A DNA stretch of 64,000 nt from Paucimonas lemoignei (GCA_900475325.1 LS483371.1:3658001-3722000); one strand, 5' to 3'; positions 28,719 through 38,528 are shown, numbered from the stretch's first letter. The notes: a model not told the origin generated them from the letters alone. Numbers and translations are program-made.

Positions 28719-28794
28719 TGGTGGAGCTTAGCGGGATCGAACCGCTGACCTCCTGCATGCCATGCAGGCGCTCTCCCAGCTGAGCTAAAGCCCC
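28719..28794 (-). tRNA. tRNA-Ala (anticodon GGC)
   Basis: 76 bases with encoded CCA. Acceptor GGGGCTT/AAGCTCC, anticodon loop ATGGCAT between CCTGC and GCAGG, T-arm GGTTCGATCCC. Third gene of the operon; identical to the copy at 29010. Confidence 0.98.
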
Positions 28795-28844
28795 AGATTT
28801 ATCGCCTCGCGGCTCACAACACCTTGCGGCGCTGCATTTTAAAT

Positions 28845-28920
28845 TGGCGTCCCCTAGGGGACTCGAACCCCTGTTACCGCCGTGAAAGGGCGGTGTCCTA
28901 GGCCACTAGACGAAGGGGAC
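28845..28920 (-). tRNA. tRNA-Glu (anticodon TTC)
   Basis: Second gene of the operon, 76 bases with CCA, the same sequence as the copy at 28600. The spacers between copies differ, so the duplication is not brand new. Confidence 0.98.
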
Positions 28921-29009
28921 AAAACCTTCTTCATGCAGATGATCGGTCGCTGGATCCGGTCATCGCATCGTTTCAAGGCAGTGAAGCTTTGACCTTGAAA
29001 CGCTAAATT

Positions 29010-29085
29010 TGGTGGAGCTTAGCGGGATCGAACCGCTGACCTCCTGCATGCCATGCAGGCGCTCTCCCAGCTGAGCTAAAGCCCC
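29010..29085 (-). tRNA. tRNA-Ala (anticodon GGC)
   Basis: First gene of the Ala-Glu-Ala-Glu operon, 76 bases with CCA, the same sequence as the copy at 28719. Its 5' end lies about 12 bases beyond the promoter discriminator. Confidence 0.98.
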
Positions 29086-29097
29086 ACATCAGTGGAC

Positions 29098-29133
29098 GGG
29101 GCGCATGTTAAGCGTGAGTGGCAGAGCTGTCAA
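29098..29133 (-). promoter_or_regulatory. Stable-RNA promoter of the tRNA operon
   Basis: On the minus strand: perfect -35 TTGACA (29128-29133), 17-base spacer, -10 TAACAT (29105-29110), GC-rich discriminator GCGCCCC, and a strongly AT-rich stretch upstream that could be an UP element. This is the classic layout of a promoter under stringent control. Confidence 0.85.
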
Positions 29134-29177
29134 ATTTATTTTTAACAATTTCTAAAGTTTTTTGTCGGTATTACAAC

Positions 29178-29219
29178 CACTTACCGTTCAGCCCCGCAAA
29201 ACAGGGCCCAACGGTAAGG
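29178..29219 (-). terminator. Hairpin after gltX, possible terminator
   Basis: Arms CTTACCGTT and AACGGTAAG flank a GC-rich loop that can fold further, 15 bases after the gltX stop. No clear T-run follows, so it may be a weak or processing hairpin. Confidence 0.4.
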
Positions 29220-29233
29220 GCTCAGTCAGTTGC

Positions 29234-30715
29234 TCAGGCGATGGCGCCCAGCAGCTTTTCCCATTCCTTGTTTTCTTTCTTGGACACGCCGCCCAGCAGA
29301 TCAATCGCCTGGCGCAGACGGAAACGGGTCAGGTCCGGTCCAAGGATTTCCATCGCATCCGTCACCGACACCGAATTGGCCTGGCCGGTAATCGCCGCAA
29401 ACATCAATGGCATGGCATCGCGCAGCTTGAGCTCAAGATGCTCGACCACCGCCTGAATGCTGCCCATGATCCGGTCTTTTTCCCACTGCCGCAGGGTTTC
29501 CAGCTTCCACAGGATCAGTTGCATGACCTGACGCACTTGATCAGGCGACAGCTTCTTGTGCTCGAACAGCTTCGCATCAGGCGTCACGCCACCTGCGAAG
29601 AAGAACCCTGCCAGCGGTGCAACCTGGCTGAAGGTCTCTACCCTGCCCTGCACATGGGGCGCGATCTTCATCATGTATTCAGGATTGAGCGCCCAGGTCT
29701 GCAGGCGCGTGGCGAACTCTTCCACCGGCAGCTCACGCAGCCACTGACCATTGAGCCACGACAATTTCTCGATATCGAAGATCGGCCCGCCCAGGGAAAC
29801 CCGGGACAGGTCGAAATGCTCGACCATCTCGGCCAGGGAAAACTTCTCGCGCTCGTCGGGCATCGACCAGCCCATGCGACCCAGATAGTTGAGCATCGCC
29901 TCAGGCATGAAGCCCATGCGCTCGTAAAAGGTCACCGAGGTCGGGTTCTTGCGCTTGGACAGCTTGCTCTTGTCCGGGTTACGCAACAGCGGCATGTAGC
30001 ACAGCTGCGGCTTGTCCCAGCCGAAGTATTCGTAGAGCAGGATCAGTTTGGGTGCCGACGGCAGCCATTCTTCGCCGCGCAGAACGTGGGTGATGCCCAT
30101 GAGGTGATCGTCGACCACGTTGGCCAGGAAGTAAGTCGGCAAGCCGTCGGTCTTCATCAGCACTTGCATGTCCATGCGATCCCACGGGATCTCCACCTCG
30201 CCACGCAGCATGTCGGGGACCACACAGACGCCTTCGCTCGGCACTTTCATACGGATAACGTGGGGCTCGCCAGCCGCGAGACGACGGGCGACTTCTTCCT
30301 TGGAGAGCAACAGGGCGCGGCCGTCGTAGCGCGGGGTTTCGCCCTTGGCCGCTTGCTCGGCACGCATCTGGTCCAGTTCTTCAGCGGTGCAGAAGCACGG
30401 GAACGCATGCCCCAGCTCAACCAGTTGCTGAGCGTATTTCTGATAGATATCGCCCCGCTCGCTCTGCCGATAAGGACCGTGCGGGCCACCCACATCCGGA
30501 CCTTCGCTCCATTCGATGCCCAACCAGCGCAACGCGTCGAAAATCTGCTGTTCCGACTCACGGGTCGAGCGCAGTTGATCGGTGTCTTCAATGCGCAGGA
30601 TGAACTCACCGCCGTGCTGCTTGGCGAAGCAGTAGTTGAAGAGTGCGATGTAAGCCGTGCCAACGTGAGGGTCGCCAGTAGGCGATGGCGCGATGCGGGT
30701 ACGAACGGTGGTCAT
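29234..30715 (-). CDS. gltX: Glutamyl-tRNA synthetase
   Basis: 493 residues. Charges tRNA-Glu. The class I HIGH motif appears as PHVGT (His about 17) and the KMSKS motif as SKLSKRKN. The N-terminal [15 protein letters not shown] is typical. It lies just upstream of the operon that contains two copies of its own substrate tRNA, on the same strand. Confidence 0.98.
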   Translation of the reverse strand: MTTVRTRIAPSPTGDPHVGTAYIALFNYCFAKQHGGEFILRIEDTDQLRSTRESEQQIFDALRWLGIEWSEGPDVGGPHGPYRQSERGDIYQKYAQQLVELGHAFPCFCTAEELDQMRAEQAAKGETPRYDGRALLLSKEEVARRLAAGEPHVIRMKVPSEGVCVVPDMLRGEVEIPWDRMDMQVLMKTDGLPTYFLANVVDDHLMGITHVLRGEEWLPSAPKLILLYEYFGWDKPQLCYMPLLRNPDKSKLSKRKNPTSVTFYERMGFMPEAMLNYLGRMGWSMPDEREKFSLAEMVEHFDLSRVSLGGPIFDIEKLSWLNGQWLRELPVEEFATRLQTWALNPEYMMKIAPHVQGRVETFSQVAPLAGFFFAGGVTPDAKLFEHKKLSPDQVRQVMQLILWKLETLRQWEKDRIMGSIQAVVEHLELKLRDAMPLMFAAITGQANSVSVTDAMEILGPDLTRFRLRQAIDLLGGVSKKENKEWEKLLGAIA

Positions 30716-30800
30716 GAAAAATCCCGAAATAGGTCAAACAAGCCGCGAATGTTAACAGGCGTGGGGGTTGATGTGGGAGGAGTGGGTTCCAGAGACGGGT

Positions 30801-30943
30801 TTTGTGTGCATATCCATTGCTGCGGTAACGGCCACTTAGGGTTGCGCTTTTACAGCGCCTCACTTTTGCGCTGTTCAAAAGTGAGGCGCCGTAAGGGCGC
30901 AACCCTAAGTGGCCGTTACCTAGCGAATGGATATGTACACAAA
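30801..30943. repeat. 143-base near-perfect hairpin (large inverted repeat)
   Basis: Outer arms 30801-30847 and 30897-30943 (47 bases each, few mismatches) and inner arms (30854-30868 with 30876-30890) fold into one long stem. It lies between uvrB and gltX. A 29-base stretch (30874-30902) recurs exactly at 51132-51160, in the larger element near 51 kb. Confidence 0.85.
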
Positions 30944-30999
30944 ATACAAATAGATACCCACACCTATCGCGGCAAGCCACGCTCACACAGGAAATCGCA

Positions 31000-33015
31000 T
31001 CAAACCGCCAACAACCGCTCCCGCAACTTGCCAATCTCGTCTCGCATCTGCGCTGCCGCCTCGAACTCCAGATCCCGAGCCAGCTGGTACATCTTCTCTT
31101 CAAGCTGCCGAATCCGCTTGGTGATTTCGCTAGGCGAGCGCAGTTCGTTCTCGTACTTGGCGTTTTCTTCGGCAGCCTTGGCCATGCCCTTGCGCTTCTT
31201 GCTGCGCGAACCCGGTACCGTGGCGCCTTCCATGATGTCGGCGACATCCTTGAACACACCTTGCGGGGTGATGCCGTGCTCCAGATTATGGGCAATCTGC
31301 TTGTCGCGGCGCCGCTCAGTCTCGCCGATAGCGCGCTCCATGGAGCCGGTGATCCGGTCGGCATAAAGGATCGCACGGCCATTGAGGTTACGCGCCGCCC
31401 GGCCAATGGTCTGGATCAGCGAGCGCTCGGAGCGCAGGAAGCCTTCCTTGTCGGCATCAAGAATCGCCACCAGCGAGACTTCCGGCATGTCCAGGCCTTC
31501 GCGCAGCAGGTTGATCCCCACCAGCACATCAAAAGTGCCGAGACGCAGGTCGCGGATGATTTCAACCCGCTCGACCGTGTCGATGTCCGAGTGCAGGTAA
31601 CGCACCCGCACGCCGTGGTCAGCCAGGTAGTCGGTCAAGTCCTCGGACATGCGCTTGGTCAGGGTGGTCACCAGCACTCGCTCTTCCAGCGCCACACGCT
31701 TGGTGATTTCCGAGAGCAAGTCATCGACCTGAGTCAGCGCCGGACGAATCTCGATCTGCGGATCCACCAGCCCGGTCGGGCGCACCACCTGTTCGATGAT
31801 GCGACCGGCATGCTCGGCCTCGTAGTTGCCAGGGGTGGCCGACACAAAAATGGTCTGCGGGCTGACCGCCTCCCACTCGTCGAAACGCATCGGCCGGTTA
31901 TCCAGCGCCGACGGCAGGCGGAAACCGTATTCCACCAGCGTTTCCTTGCGTGAACGGTCGCCTTTATACATCGCGCCGACCTGGGGCACGCTGACGTGGG
32001 ACTCGTCGATCACCAGCAAGGCATCGGCGGGCAAGTAGTCATACAAGGTTGGAGGCGGCGCGCCGGATGGACGACCGGACAAGTAGCGCGAGTAGTTTTC
32101 GATGCCGTTGCAGTAGCCGAGCTCCAGAATCATCTCCAGATCGAAACGGGTCCGCTGCTCCAGGCGCTGGGCTTCCACCAGCTTATTGTTGTTGCGCAGG
32201 TATTCCAGGCGCTCTTGCAACTCGACCTTGATACCTTCCATCGCTTCGACCAGGGTTTCCCGTGGCGTCACGTAGTGGCTCTTGGGGTAGAAGGTGAAGC
32301 GCGGCAGCTTGCGGATGACCTCGCCAGTCAATGGATCGAAGGCCGACAGGCTTTCCACTTCATCGTCGAACAACTCGATGCGGATCGCTTCCAGGTCAGA
32401 CTCGGCCGGATAGATGTCGATCACGTCGCCGCGGACCCGGAAAGTCGCGCGGGCAAAGTCCATGTCGTTGCGGGTGTATTGCAGGTCCGCCAGGCGGCGC
32501 AACAAGGCGCGCTGATCGAGTTTGTCGCCGCGATCCACATGCAACACCATGCGCAGATAAGTTTCCGGGCTGCCGAGGCCATAGATGCACGACACCGTGG
32601 TGACGATGATCGCGTCCTTGCGCTCCAGCAGCGCCTTGGTCGCGGAGAGTCGCATCTGCTCGATGTGGTCGTTGATAGACGCGTCCTTCTCGATAAAAGT
32701 GTCGGACGACGGAACGTAAGCTTCGGGCTGGTAGTAGTCGTAATAAGAGACGAAGTACTCAACGGCGTTGTTCGGGAAGAACGCCTTGAACTCGCCATAC
32801 AACTGCGCCGCCAGGGTTTTGTTCGGCGCCAGTACCAGCGTCGGACGCTTAACCTGGGCGATCACATTGGCGATGCTGAAGGTCTTGCCGGAGCCGGTCA
32901 CCCCGAGCAGGGTCTGGTGCGCCAGCCCGGCTTCAATCCCTTCGACCATCAGGCGAATGGCCTCGGGCTGATCACCAGCAGGCTCAAAACGGGTTACGAG
33001 CTGAAACTCGGACAT
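31000..33015 (-). CDS. uvrB: Excinuclease ABC subunit B
   Basis: 671 residues. Damage-verifying helicase-like subunit of nucleotide excision repair. Walker A GVTGSGKT at 38-45, the beta-hairpin region around [10 protein letters not shown], helicase motif [14 protein letters not shown], and a C-terminal UVR domain ([20 protein letters not shown]) that binds UvrC. Monocistronic. No LexA box is obvious in the 354-base upstream region. Confidence 0.98.
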   Translation of the reverse strand: MSEFQLVTRFEPAGDQPEAIRLMVEGIEAGLAHQTLLGVTGSGKTFSIANVIAQVKRPTLVLAPNKTLAAQLYGEFKAFFPNNAVEYFVSYYDYYQPEAYVPSSDTFIEKDASINDHIEQMRLSATKALLERKDAIIVTTVSCIYGLGSPETYLRMVLHVDRGDKLDQRALLRRLADLQYTRNDMDFARATFRVRGDVIDIYPAESDLEAIRIELFDDEVESLSAFDPLTGEVIRKLPRFTFYPKSHYVTPRETLVEAMEGIKVELQERLEYLRNNNKLVEAQRLEQRTRFDLEMILELGYCNGIENYSRYLSGRPSGAPPPTLYDYLPADALLVIDESHVSVPQVGAMYKGDRSRKETLVEYGFRLPSALDNRPMRFDEWEAVSPQTIFVSATPGNYEAEHAGRIIEQVVRPTGLVDPQIEIRPALTQVDDLLSEITKRVALEERVLVTTLTKRMSEDLTDYLADHGVRVRYLHSDIDTVERVEIIRDLRLGTFDVLVGINLLREGLDMPEVSLVAILDADKEGFLRSERSLIQTIGRAARNLNGRAILYADRITGSMERAIGETERRRDKQIAHNLEHGITPQGVFKDVADIMEGATVPGSRSKKRKGMAKAAEENAKYENELRSPSEITKRIRQLEEKMYQLARDLEFEAAAQMRDEIGKLRERLLAV

Positions 33016-33369
33016 AACGGACCTCTTTTGACGTTTTCACCCGAACGTGTGCGAAAACATACTCTAATGCTGCAGAAATGCTGGCGCCCACACCGCGAAG
33101 GGAATGGTCGTACAGAATAAGAAGTGATGGGACTACAAATGGAGTCGACATCGCTGGCTTTCAACCCGCCAAGCGGCAGGCATTACAGAATGCGGGGTGT
33201 AATCTGACCAACGTCTGGCCATTACCCGAAAAAACCTCAAAAAAACGCCCGTGGGCCTGTCGCCCCCAGCCACGATGGCCTCTATACTGACTCCCCGTTT
33301 GTGCACCGCTCTGGCGCATCCGGATCAGAGCGGGTTTCCCCTCACCTCTCACACAGAGCCGCCACAACA
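33016..33369. other. Divergent uvrB/aminotransferase intergenic region
   Basis: No gene seen. A possible -10 (TATACT, 33283-33288) precedes the aminotransferase, without a good -35. An inverted repeat ATTACA-N10-TGTAAT lies at 33182-33203 and could be a regulator site. Confidence 0.4.
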
Positions 33370-34566
33370 ATGAGCCTGTTCTCCGCTGTCGAAATGGCAC
33401 CACGCGATCCAATCCTGGGCCTCAACGAAGCATTCAACGCCGATACACGCACCACCAAGGTCAACCTTGGCGTGGGCGTCTACTGCAACGAAGAAGGACG
33501 CATACCCCTCCTGCGCGCGGTGGCCGAAGCCGAACGTATCCGCGTGGCTCAACACGCTCCTCGCGGCTATCTGCCGATTGACGGCATTGTGGCGTACGAC
33601 CTGGCCGTGCAAAAACTGCTGTTCGGTGCCGAATCGCCGCTGATCGCGTCCGGTCGCGTGCTGACCACCCAGGCCGTTGGCGGTACCGGCGCGCTGAAAA
33701 TCGGCGCCGACTTCCTCAAGCAACTGCGCCCTGACGCCGTCGTGGCCATCAGCGACCCAAGCTGGGAAAACCACCGGGCTCTGTTCGAAACCGCCGGCTT
33801 CCCGGTACAGAACTATCGCTACTATGATGCGACCAGCCATGACGTGAACCGTTCCGGCATGCTTGAGGACCTGCAGAACCTGCCTGCCGGTTCGATCGTC
33901 GTGCTGCACGCCTGCTGCCACAACCCGACGGGTGTGGACCTGACACTCGAAGACTGGAAGAAAGTCCTCGAAGTGGTTAAAGCCAAAGGCCACGTACCGT
34001 TCCTGGACATGGCGTATCAGGGCTTTGGCGCCGGGATTGACGAAGATGCCGTCGCGGTTCGTCTGTTTGCCGAATCCGGCCTGACCTTCTTTGCCTCCAG
34101 CTCGTTCTCCAAATCCTTTTCGCTGTACGGCGAACGTGTCGGCGCGCTGTCCATCGTCACGGAATCCAAAGAAGAGACCGCTCGCGTCCTGTCCCAGGTC
34201 AAGCGCGTGATCCGCACCAACTACTCCAACCCGCCGACTCACGGCGCAACCATCGTTGCTGCAGTACTCAACAGCCCTGAACTGCGCGCCCAGTGGGAAG
34301 AAGAGCTGGCTGAAATGCGCGTGCGCATCAAAGGCATGCGCCAGCAAATGGTCGAGCGTCTGGCCAACAACCCTGCGGGTCAGGATTTCAGTTTCGTAGG
34401 CCGTCAGAGCGGCATGTTCTCCTACTCCGGCCTGACCACTGAACAAGTGCATCGTCTGCGTAACGAGTTCGGCATCTATGCCCTGGACACCGGCCGTATC
34501 TGCGTTGCCGCACTGAACCAGAACAACATCGAGACCGTGTGCAAGGCGATTGAACAGGTGATCTGA
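33370..34566 (+). CDS. tyrB: Aromatic amino acid aminotransferase
   Basis: 398 residues from the ATG at 33370. A fold-type I, class Ia PLP aminotransferase that makes phenylalanine, tyrosine and aspartate from their keto acids. The N-terminal APRDPILGLNEAFNADTR and HACCHNPTGVDLT are TyrB/AspC-like. The PLP lysine is K248 in SSSFSKSFSLYGERVG, followed by IRTNYSNPPTHGA. TyrB and AspC are hard to tell apart by eye; pseudomonads usually annotate this one as the aromatic enzyme. Confidence 0.93.
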   Translation: MSLFSAVEMAPRDPILGLNEAFNADTRTTKVNLGVGVYCNEEGRIPLLRAVAEAERIRVAQHAPRGYLPIDGIVAYDLAVQKLLFGAESPLIASGRVLTTQAVGGTGALKIGADFLKQLRPDAVVAISDPSWENHRALFETAGFPVQNYRYYDATSHDVNRSGMLEDLQNLPAGSIVVLHACCHNPTGVDLTLEDWKKVLEVVKAKGHVPFLDMAYQGFGAGIDEDAVAVRLFAESGLTFFASSSFSKSFSLYGERVGALSIVTESKEETARVLSQVKRVIRTNYSNPPTHGATIVAAVLNSPELRAQWEEELAEMRVRIKGMRQQMVERLANNPAGQDFSFVGRQSGMFSYSGLTTEQVHRLRNEFGIYALDTGRICVAALNQNNIETVCKAIEQVI

Positions 34567-34587
34567 AGTCACTGCGCTGATCAAAGG

Positions 34588-34622
34588 GGAAGTCAGGCCG
34601 ATGGTCTGACTTCCTTTTTTTT
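34588..34622 (+). terminator. Terminator after tyrB
   Basis: Stem GGAAGTCAG/CTGACTTCC followed by eight T, 22 bases after the stop. Confidence 0.9.
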
Positions 34623-34635
34623 GCCTTGGAAAACT

Positions 34636-34711
34636 CTGTAGGAGCTGCCGAAGGCTGCGAACAGCGGTGTATCAGGATTAATGTCTTCGCAGCCTTCGGC
34701 AGCTCCTACAG
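34636..34711. repeat. REP-type inverted repeat (TGTAGGAGCTGCCG family)
   Basis: Arms of 25 bases starting CTGTAGGAGCTGCCG, nearly perfect. It lies directly between the tyrB terminator and the Fur-like sites of the fpv operon. Confidence 0.88.
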
Positions 34712-34738
34712 GGCCTAGAAACATATTTTTACATCTGA

Positions 34739-34774
34739 AATGAGAATTAAAGCTGCAGGTATTTCATTCTCATT
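34739..34774 (+). promoter_or_regulatory. Inverted pair of Fur-like sites upstream of fpvG
   Basis: AATGAGAAT (34739-34747) and its exact complement ATTCTCATT (34766-34774), 18 bases apart. Both resemble the AATGA(T/G)AAT units of Fur boxes. They lie about 120 bases before the first fpv start, where iron-dependent repression is expected. No PvdS box (TAAAT-N16-CGT) was found. Confidence 0.6.
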
Positions 34775-34890
34775 CGTCTTAGTTAGGATGCAGCAGTCGC
34801 GTCAGCACTCATCACGCCTGCTTTCCGTGGACATAACAAGCCCAAGCGATCATTGGGTTGCTCCAAATCGTGAGTCGAGACCGTTACCCC

Positions 34891-36102
34891 ATGTCAAAGA
34901 AATCCCGTTCAAAAATCTGGTTTCTGGTCCATAGCTGGCTGGCACTGCCGATCTGGTTTTTCGTGCTGATCGTCTGCTTTACCGGCACGCTGGCCGTGGT
35001 CAGCAAGGAAATCATGTGGCTGGTCAACCCGGAGATGCGCGCCAACCAGCCGAGCCCCGATGCGCCGCGCCTGAGCTTCGAGCAGGTCAAGACCAGGATC
35101 CTTAAGGACGACTCGCACGTGATCGTCAACCGGATTTCCGAACCGGACGGTGACTACTTTGCCCTCAATGTGCGTGTCACCTACCCAGGTGGGCGCACCG
35201 TCACGGCCTATGCCAACCCCTACACCGGGGCGGTTCAGGGCATTGCACCCTCTTTCGACTTCCCCGCCTTCACCCGCGCCCTGCACGGCTGGTGGCTGGT
35301 GCCGTTCACCAATGGTTTCTCCTGGGGCTGGTACATGGTCTCGATGCTGAGTATTCCATTGCTGGCTTCATTGGTGACGGGGCTGGTGGTGTACAAAAAG
35401 TTCTGGAAAGGCTTTTTCAAGCCCACCTTGCGCTTCAACCATGGCGCCCGAATTTTCTGGGGGGATTTCCACCGTCTCAGCGGCATCTGGTCGATCTGGT
35501 TCATCGCGGTCATTTCCATCACCGGCATGTGGTTCCTGATCCAGGCGATTCTGTTTGATAACCAGATCACGATATCCAGCCAGTCGCCCATTGCTTCGGT
35601 CATCCCCCACGCCAGCGTGCCCCTGACGGCAGACGGCAGCCCGGCGCCGATGATCAGCCTGGATCAGGCCGCGGCCATCGCGCGGGAGAAAATCCCCGGC
35701 CTTGAGCCGAGCATCATCACGGCGCCGCTCAATGCCTACAGCAACATCAGCGTACTGGGCCGCAGTTGGTACCCACTGATGTTCCAGACCGCAGAGATCA
35801 ATCCCTACAGTGGTGAAATCGCCACCTCGCACCTGCTGTCGGATCGCACGCCGCTGGAGTTCGTGACGGAATCCATGCGCCCGCTGCATACCGGCGACTT
35901 CGGCGGCATCTGGATCAAGCTGATCTGGACGTTCTTCGCACTGATCCTGAGCATGATGGTGCTCAGCGGTTTGCTGATCTGGACCAAACGCACTGCCCAG
36001 GCGACCGTCAATGCACTCAAGCGCAACCATAAGGCCGACGCCACACACCGCGAGCGCCAGACTGCACACCTGCCCACCGAAACTGCGGAGACCACCCTGT
36101 GA
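34891..36102 (+). CDS. fpvG: FpvG-like PepSY inner-membrane protein (ferri-pyoverdine reduction)
   Basis: 403 residues from the ATG at 34891 (MSKKSRSKIW). A PepSY-TM protein with about four membrane spans: the first at 6-30 (ALPIWFFVLIVCFTGTLAV), two in the middle, and one near 355-380. Conserved histidines sit at the membrane boundary (VHSWLALP, LHGWWL). In P. aeruginosa, FpvG is the inner-membrane reductase that frees iron from pyoverdine in the periplasm. First gene of eight in the same order as fpvGHJK-fpvCDEF. Its stop overlaps the next start. Confidence 0.9.
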   Translation: MSKKSRSKIWFLVHSWLALPIWFFVLIVCFTGTLAVVSKEIMWLVNPEMRANQPSPDAPRLSFEQVKTRILKDDSHVIVNRISEPDGDYFALNVRVTYPGGRTVTAYANPYTGAVQGIAPSFDFPAFTRALHGWWLVPFTNGFSWGWYMVSMLSIPLLASLVTGLVVYKKFWKGFFKPTLRFNHGARIFWGDFHRLSGIWSIWFIAVISITGMWFLIQAILFDNQITISSQSPIASVIPHASVPLTADGSPAPMISLDQAAAIAREKIPGLEPSIITAPLNAYSNISVLGRSWYPLMFQTAEINPYSGEIATSHLLSDRTPLEFVTESMRPLHTGDFGGIWIKLIWTFFALILSMMVLSGLLIWTKRTAQATVNALKRNHKADATHRERQTAHLPTETAETTL

Positions 36103-36656
36103 ACAAGGCCGCCACAGTGACACCGCCATCGAAGCCCACGCCTTCAAAATTGAGCCGCTTCTGGTACAAATGGCGCTTCCACATCAACATCCTGCTGTTG
36201 CTGATTCCGCTGGGCTTCATGCCCAAGTACTTTTCCGACATGGCGCTGTTTCGCGGCGACAGCGGCCTGGGTCAGCGCGACATAGGCGAAGTTCAGGTCG
36301 GGCCGTGGAGCATCCACCTGGCTGAGTTCCGCAGCAACGCGCCCATGCTGGACGGCGCCTCCGGCTACATGAAGACCTTCAACGCCGCGCTGTGTACCGA
36401 ATGCGCGGACCGGGTCAAGGCGACGTACCTGCGCATTGGCAAGCCACGCAGCCTGCGCGCCGCCGGGGTGATCTTCTTCGGCTCGCCGTATCGCATGGGC
36501 GCCTTCATGCAGATCCCTGAACGTACCGACCCTGACGCCGACCTGTGGATCACCATGGAAGGCTGGGACGGCTCCATGCATCAGGCGTCCATCCCTTTGT
36601 CTCAGGCCTCCCCCGCCACGGTCGCCTGGCTGAAAACCCAAGGAGTCAAACCATGA
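36099..36656 (+). CDS. fpvH: FpvH-like membrane protein
   Basis: 185 residues with a GTG start that overlaps the fpvG stop by four bases. One N-terminal span (about 27-43, INILLLLIPLGFMP) and a periplasmic domain with a CTEC pair (near 98-101), which could bind metal or form a disulphide. It belongs to the accessory set that works with FpvG in reductive iron release; the molecular role is not known. Identified mainly by its place in the eight-gene order. Confidence 0.8.
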   Translation: MNKAATVTPPSKPTPSKLSRFWYKWRFHINILLLLIPLGFMPKYFSDMALFRGDSGLGQRDIGEVQVGPWSIHLAEFRSNAPMLDGASGYMKTFNAALCTECADRVKATYLRIGKPRSLRAAGVIFFGSPYRMGAFMQIPERTDPDADLWITMEGWDGSMHQASIPLSQASPATVAWLKTQGVKP

Positions 36657-36991
36657 CCCGCAGACTTTCCCTACGTCAGCTGGGCACCACTGCGCTGTTG
36701 CTGCTCGGTGCAGGCTTGAGCACTGTTGCCCTGGCACACAACCCGATGTGCGAATGCAAAGAGATCGACAACGGACAGATCCGCTGCACGGGTGGTTTTT
36801 CCGATGGCAGCGGCGCCCCTGGCGTCACCCTGGACGTGATCGGCTACGACGAAACCATTCTGGTCCCTGGCAAACTGGGTGAAGACTCGACAGTGACCTT
36901 CAAGAAACCCGCCTCTGAATTCTATGTGCTGTTCGACGCAGGCCCAGGCCACGTGGTCGAAATCGACCAAGCGGATATCCAGGCCCCATGA
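36653..36991 (+). CDS. fpvJ: FpvJ-like small periplasmic protein
   Basis: 112 residues, ATG overlapping the fpvH stop by four bases. Signal peptide ends near VALA-H (about 26). The mature protein begins HNPMCECKEIDNGQIRC, with Cys-X-Cys and a further Cys, suggesting metal or redox chemistry, and has a beta-rich remainder. Part of the FpvGHJK complex needed for efficient iron release from pyoverdine. Confidence 0.8.
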   Translation: MTRRLSLRQLGTTALLLLGAGLSTVALAHNPMCECKEIDNGQIRCTGGFSDGSGAPGVTLDVIGYDETILVPGKLGEDSTVTFKKPASEFYVLFDAGPGHVVEIDQADIQAP

Positions 36992-37566
36992 GTACGCCCA
37001 CCGTTCAGATCGTCCGTCCTGCCGGTGCCGGACATGAAACGCTTTACGTGCTGCTGCTCTGCGCATTGATCCTGCTGGTCGCCGGGACCGTGGTCGGCTT
37101 GCATGGCGAGAGCCAGGACGTGCACAGCGTGGCCACCCACCAACTGGATGCCCGCCGCGACCTGACCGCCTCCGAACAGGGCATCTACGCAGACCTGCGG
37201 GTGACCCTGGATGAAATCCACTTACTCGTACCGGAACAGCAGACACCCGTGACCCCGCAGCAGCTGGGCGACGAAGGTTTCGCGCCGTTCGCCGAAGACG
37301 CCAGTTCGGTCAGCCGTGGCGGACACGCCTGGCAAATGGTCGATGCGTCCTACCTTGGCCTGAGCCAGAACCCGACAGTGGCAGGCTCTTTCCTGCTGCG
37401 CGTTGAAGCCAGCAAAGGTCCGGATGCGGACATCTGGATCAATCGCGACGCCTCACTGACCGCCAGCGCTGCCGCCGACCTCAGCGACGCCGCCCTCATC
37501 AAGGCGGGCTGGAAACAGGTCGTTGCCCAGTTCGACGCGGGCGTTACGCGCCAGCACAAACACTGA
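36988..37566 (+). CDS. fpvK: FpvK-like membrane-anchored protein
   Basis: 192 residues, overlapping fpvJ by four bases. One membrane span at about 19-38 (LYVLLLCALILLVAGTVVG) with the rest in the periplasm (a DUF6162-like pattern, I believe). It has no enzyme motif I recognise. Operon order and length fit FpvK. It ends 35 bases before fpvC. Confidence 0.8.
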   Translation: MSTPTVQIVRPAGAGHETLYVLLLCALILLVAGTVVGLHGESQDVHSVATHQLDARRDLTASEQGIYADLRVTLDEIHLLVPEQQTPVTPQQLGDEGFAPFAEDASSVSRGGHAWQMVDASYLGLSQNPTVAGSFLLRVEASKGPDADIWINRDASLTASAAADLSDAALIKAGWKQVVAQFDAGVTRQHKH

Positions 37567-37601
37567 ACCCACGCTTTTATTTTTAAGAAGACTGCCTGCC
37601 C

Positions 37602-38528
37602 ATGCCCATTTTTCTGAAACGCCGACCGTTGCTGCGCGTTGTGCTGGTCGGCTTGCTGGCCACCCTGCTCGCCCCTCTGGCCAGTGCTGACGCCAAGCGT
37701 CTGCGGATTGGCATCACCCTGCACCCTTATTACAGCTATGTGGCCAATATCGTCGGCGACAAGGCCGAGGTGGTGCCGCTGATTCCGGCCGGTTTCAACC
37801 CCCACGCGTACGAGCCTCGCGCCGATGACATCAAGCGCATCGGCTCGCTGGACGTGGTGGTGCTCAATGGCGTGGGCCACGATGACTTCGCCGACCGGAT
37901 GATCCAGGCCAGCGAAAAACCTGACATCGCGGTCATCGAAGCCAATCAGGACGTGCCGTTGCTGGCCGCCACCGGCGTGGCTGCACGTGGCGCTGGCAAG
38001 GTCGTCAACCCGCACACTTTCCTGTCCATCAGCGCCTCCATTGCCCAGGTCAACAACATCGCCCGAGAACTGGGCAAGCTCGACCCGGACAACGCCAAGA
38101 CCTACACCGCCAATGCCCGCGCCTATGGCAAACGCCTGCGCCAACTGCGCGCCGATGCACTGGCGAAACTGACCAAGGCGCCCAATGCCGACCTGCGCGT
38201 GGCGACGGTGCACGCCGCCTACGATTATCTGCTGCGTGAATTCGGCCTGGAAGTCACCGCTGTGGTTGAACCTGCGCACGGTATCGAGCCAAGCCCTAGC
38301 CAGTTGAAGAAAACCATCGATCAACTGCGCGAACTGGACGTGAAAGTGATTTTCTCGGAGATGGACTTCCCATCGACCTACGTCGAGACCATCCAGCGCG
38401 AGTCCGGGGTCAAGCTTTATCCCCTGTCGCATATTTCCTACGGCGAATACAGCGCCGACAAGTATGAAAAGGAAATGGCCGGCAACCTCGACACGGTCGT
38501 TCGGGCGATTCAGGAGGCCGGTGCATGA
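37602..38528 (+). CDS. fpvC: FpvC-like metal-binding periplasmic protein (ZnuA family)
   Basis: 308 residues. Signal peptide to about residue 30 (ASA-D). A cluster A-I binding protein: metal-ligand histidines in ITLHPYYSYV, FNPHAYEPRADDI, NPHTFLS and VEPAHGIEPSP. In the pyoverdine system this protein and FpvF bind the siderophore or its iron. It overlaps fpvD by four bases. Confidence 0.9.
   Translation: MPIFLKRRPLLRVVLVGLLATLLAPLASADAKRLRIGITLHPYYSYVANIVGDKAEVVPLIPAGFNPHAYEPRADDIKRIGSLDVVVLNGVGHDDFADRMIQASEKPDIAVIEANQDVPLLAATGVAARGAGKVVNPHTFLSISASIAQVNNIARELGKLDPDNAKTYTANARAYGKRLRQLRADALAKLTKAPNADLRVATVHAAYDYLLREFGLEVTAVVEPAHGIEPSPSQLKKTIDQLRELDVKVIFSEMDFPSTYVETIQRESGVKLYPLSHISYGEYSADKYEKEMAGNLDTVVRAIQEAGA

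Noticed and set aside
28600..29085. tRNA cluster as a CRISPR-like array or an integration site
   Set aside because: The repeated units are complete tRNA genes with encoded CCA; no integrase gene or att-like duplicate was seen.
29162..31366. 734-residue open frame on the plus strand opposite gltX and uvrB
   Set aside because: Spans two real genes and the long hairpin on the other strand; composition of a shadow frame.
33016..33369. LexA box upstream of uvrB
   Set aside because: No CTG-N10-CAG arrangement of acceptable quality found.
34736..34780. PvdS sigma-factor box upstream of fpvG
   Set aside because: TAAAG is followed by CGT only after 22 bases; the TAAAT-N16-CGT pattern is not met.
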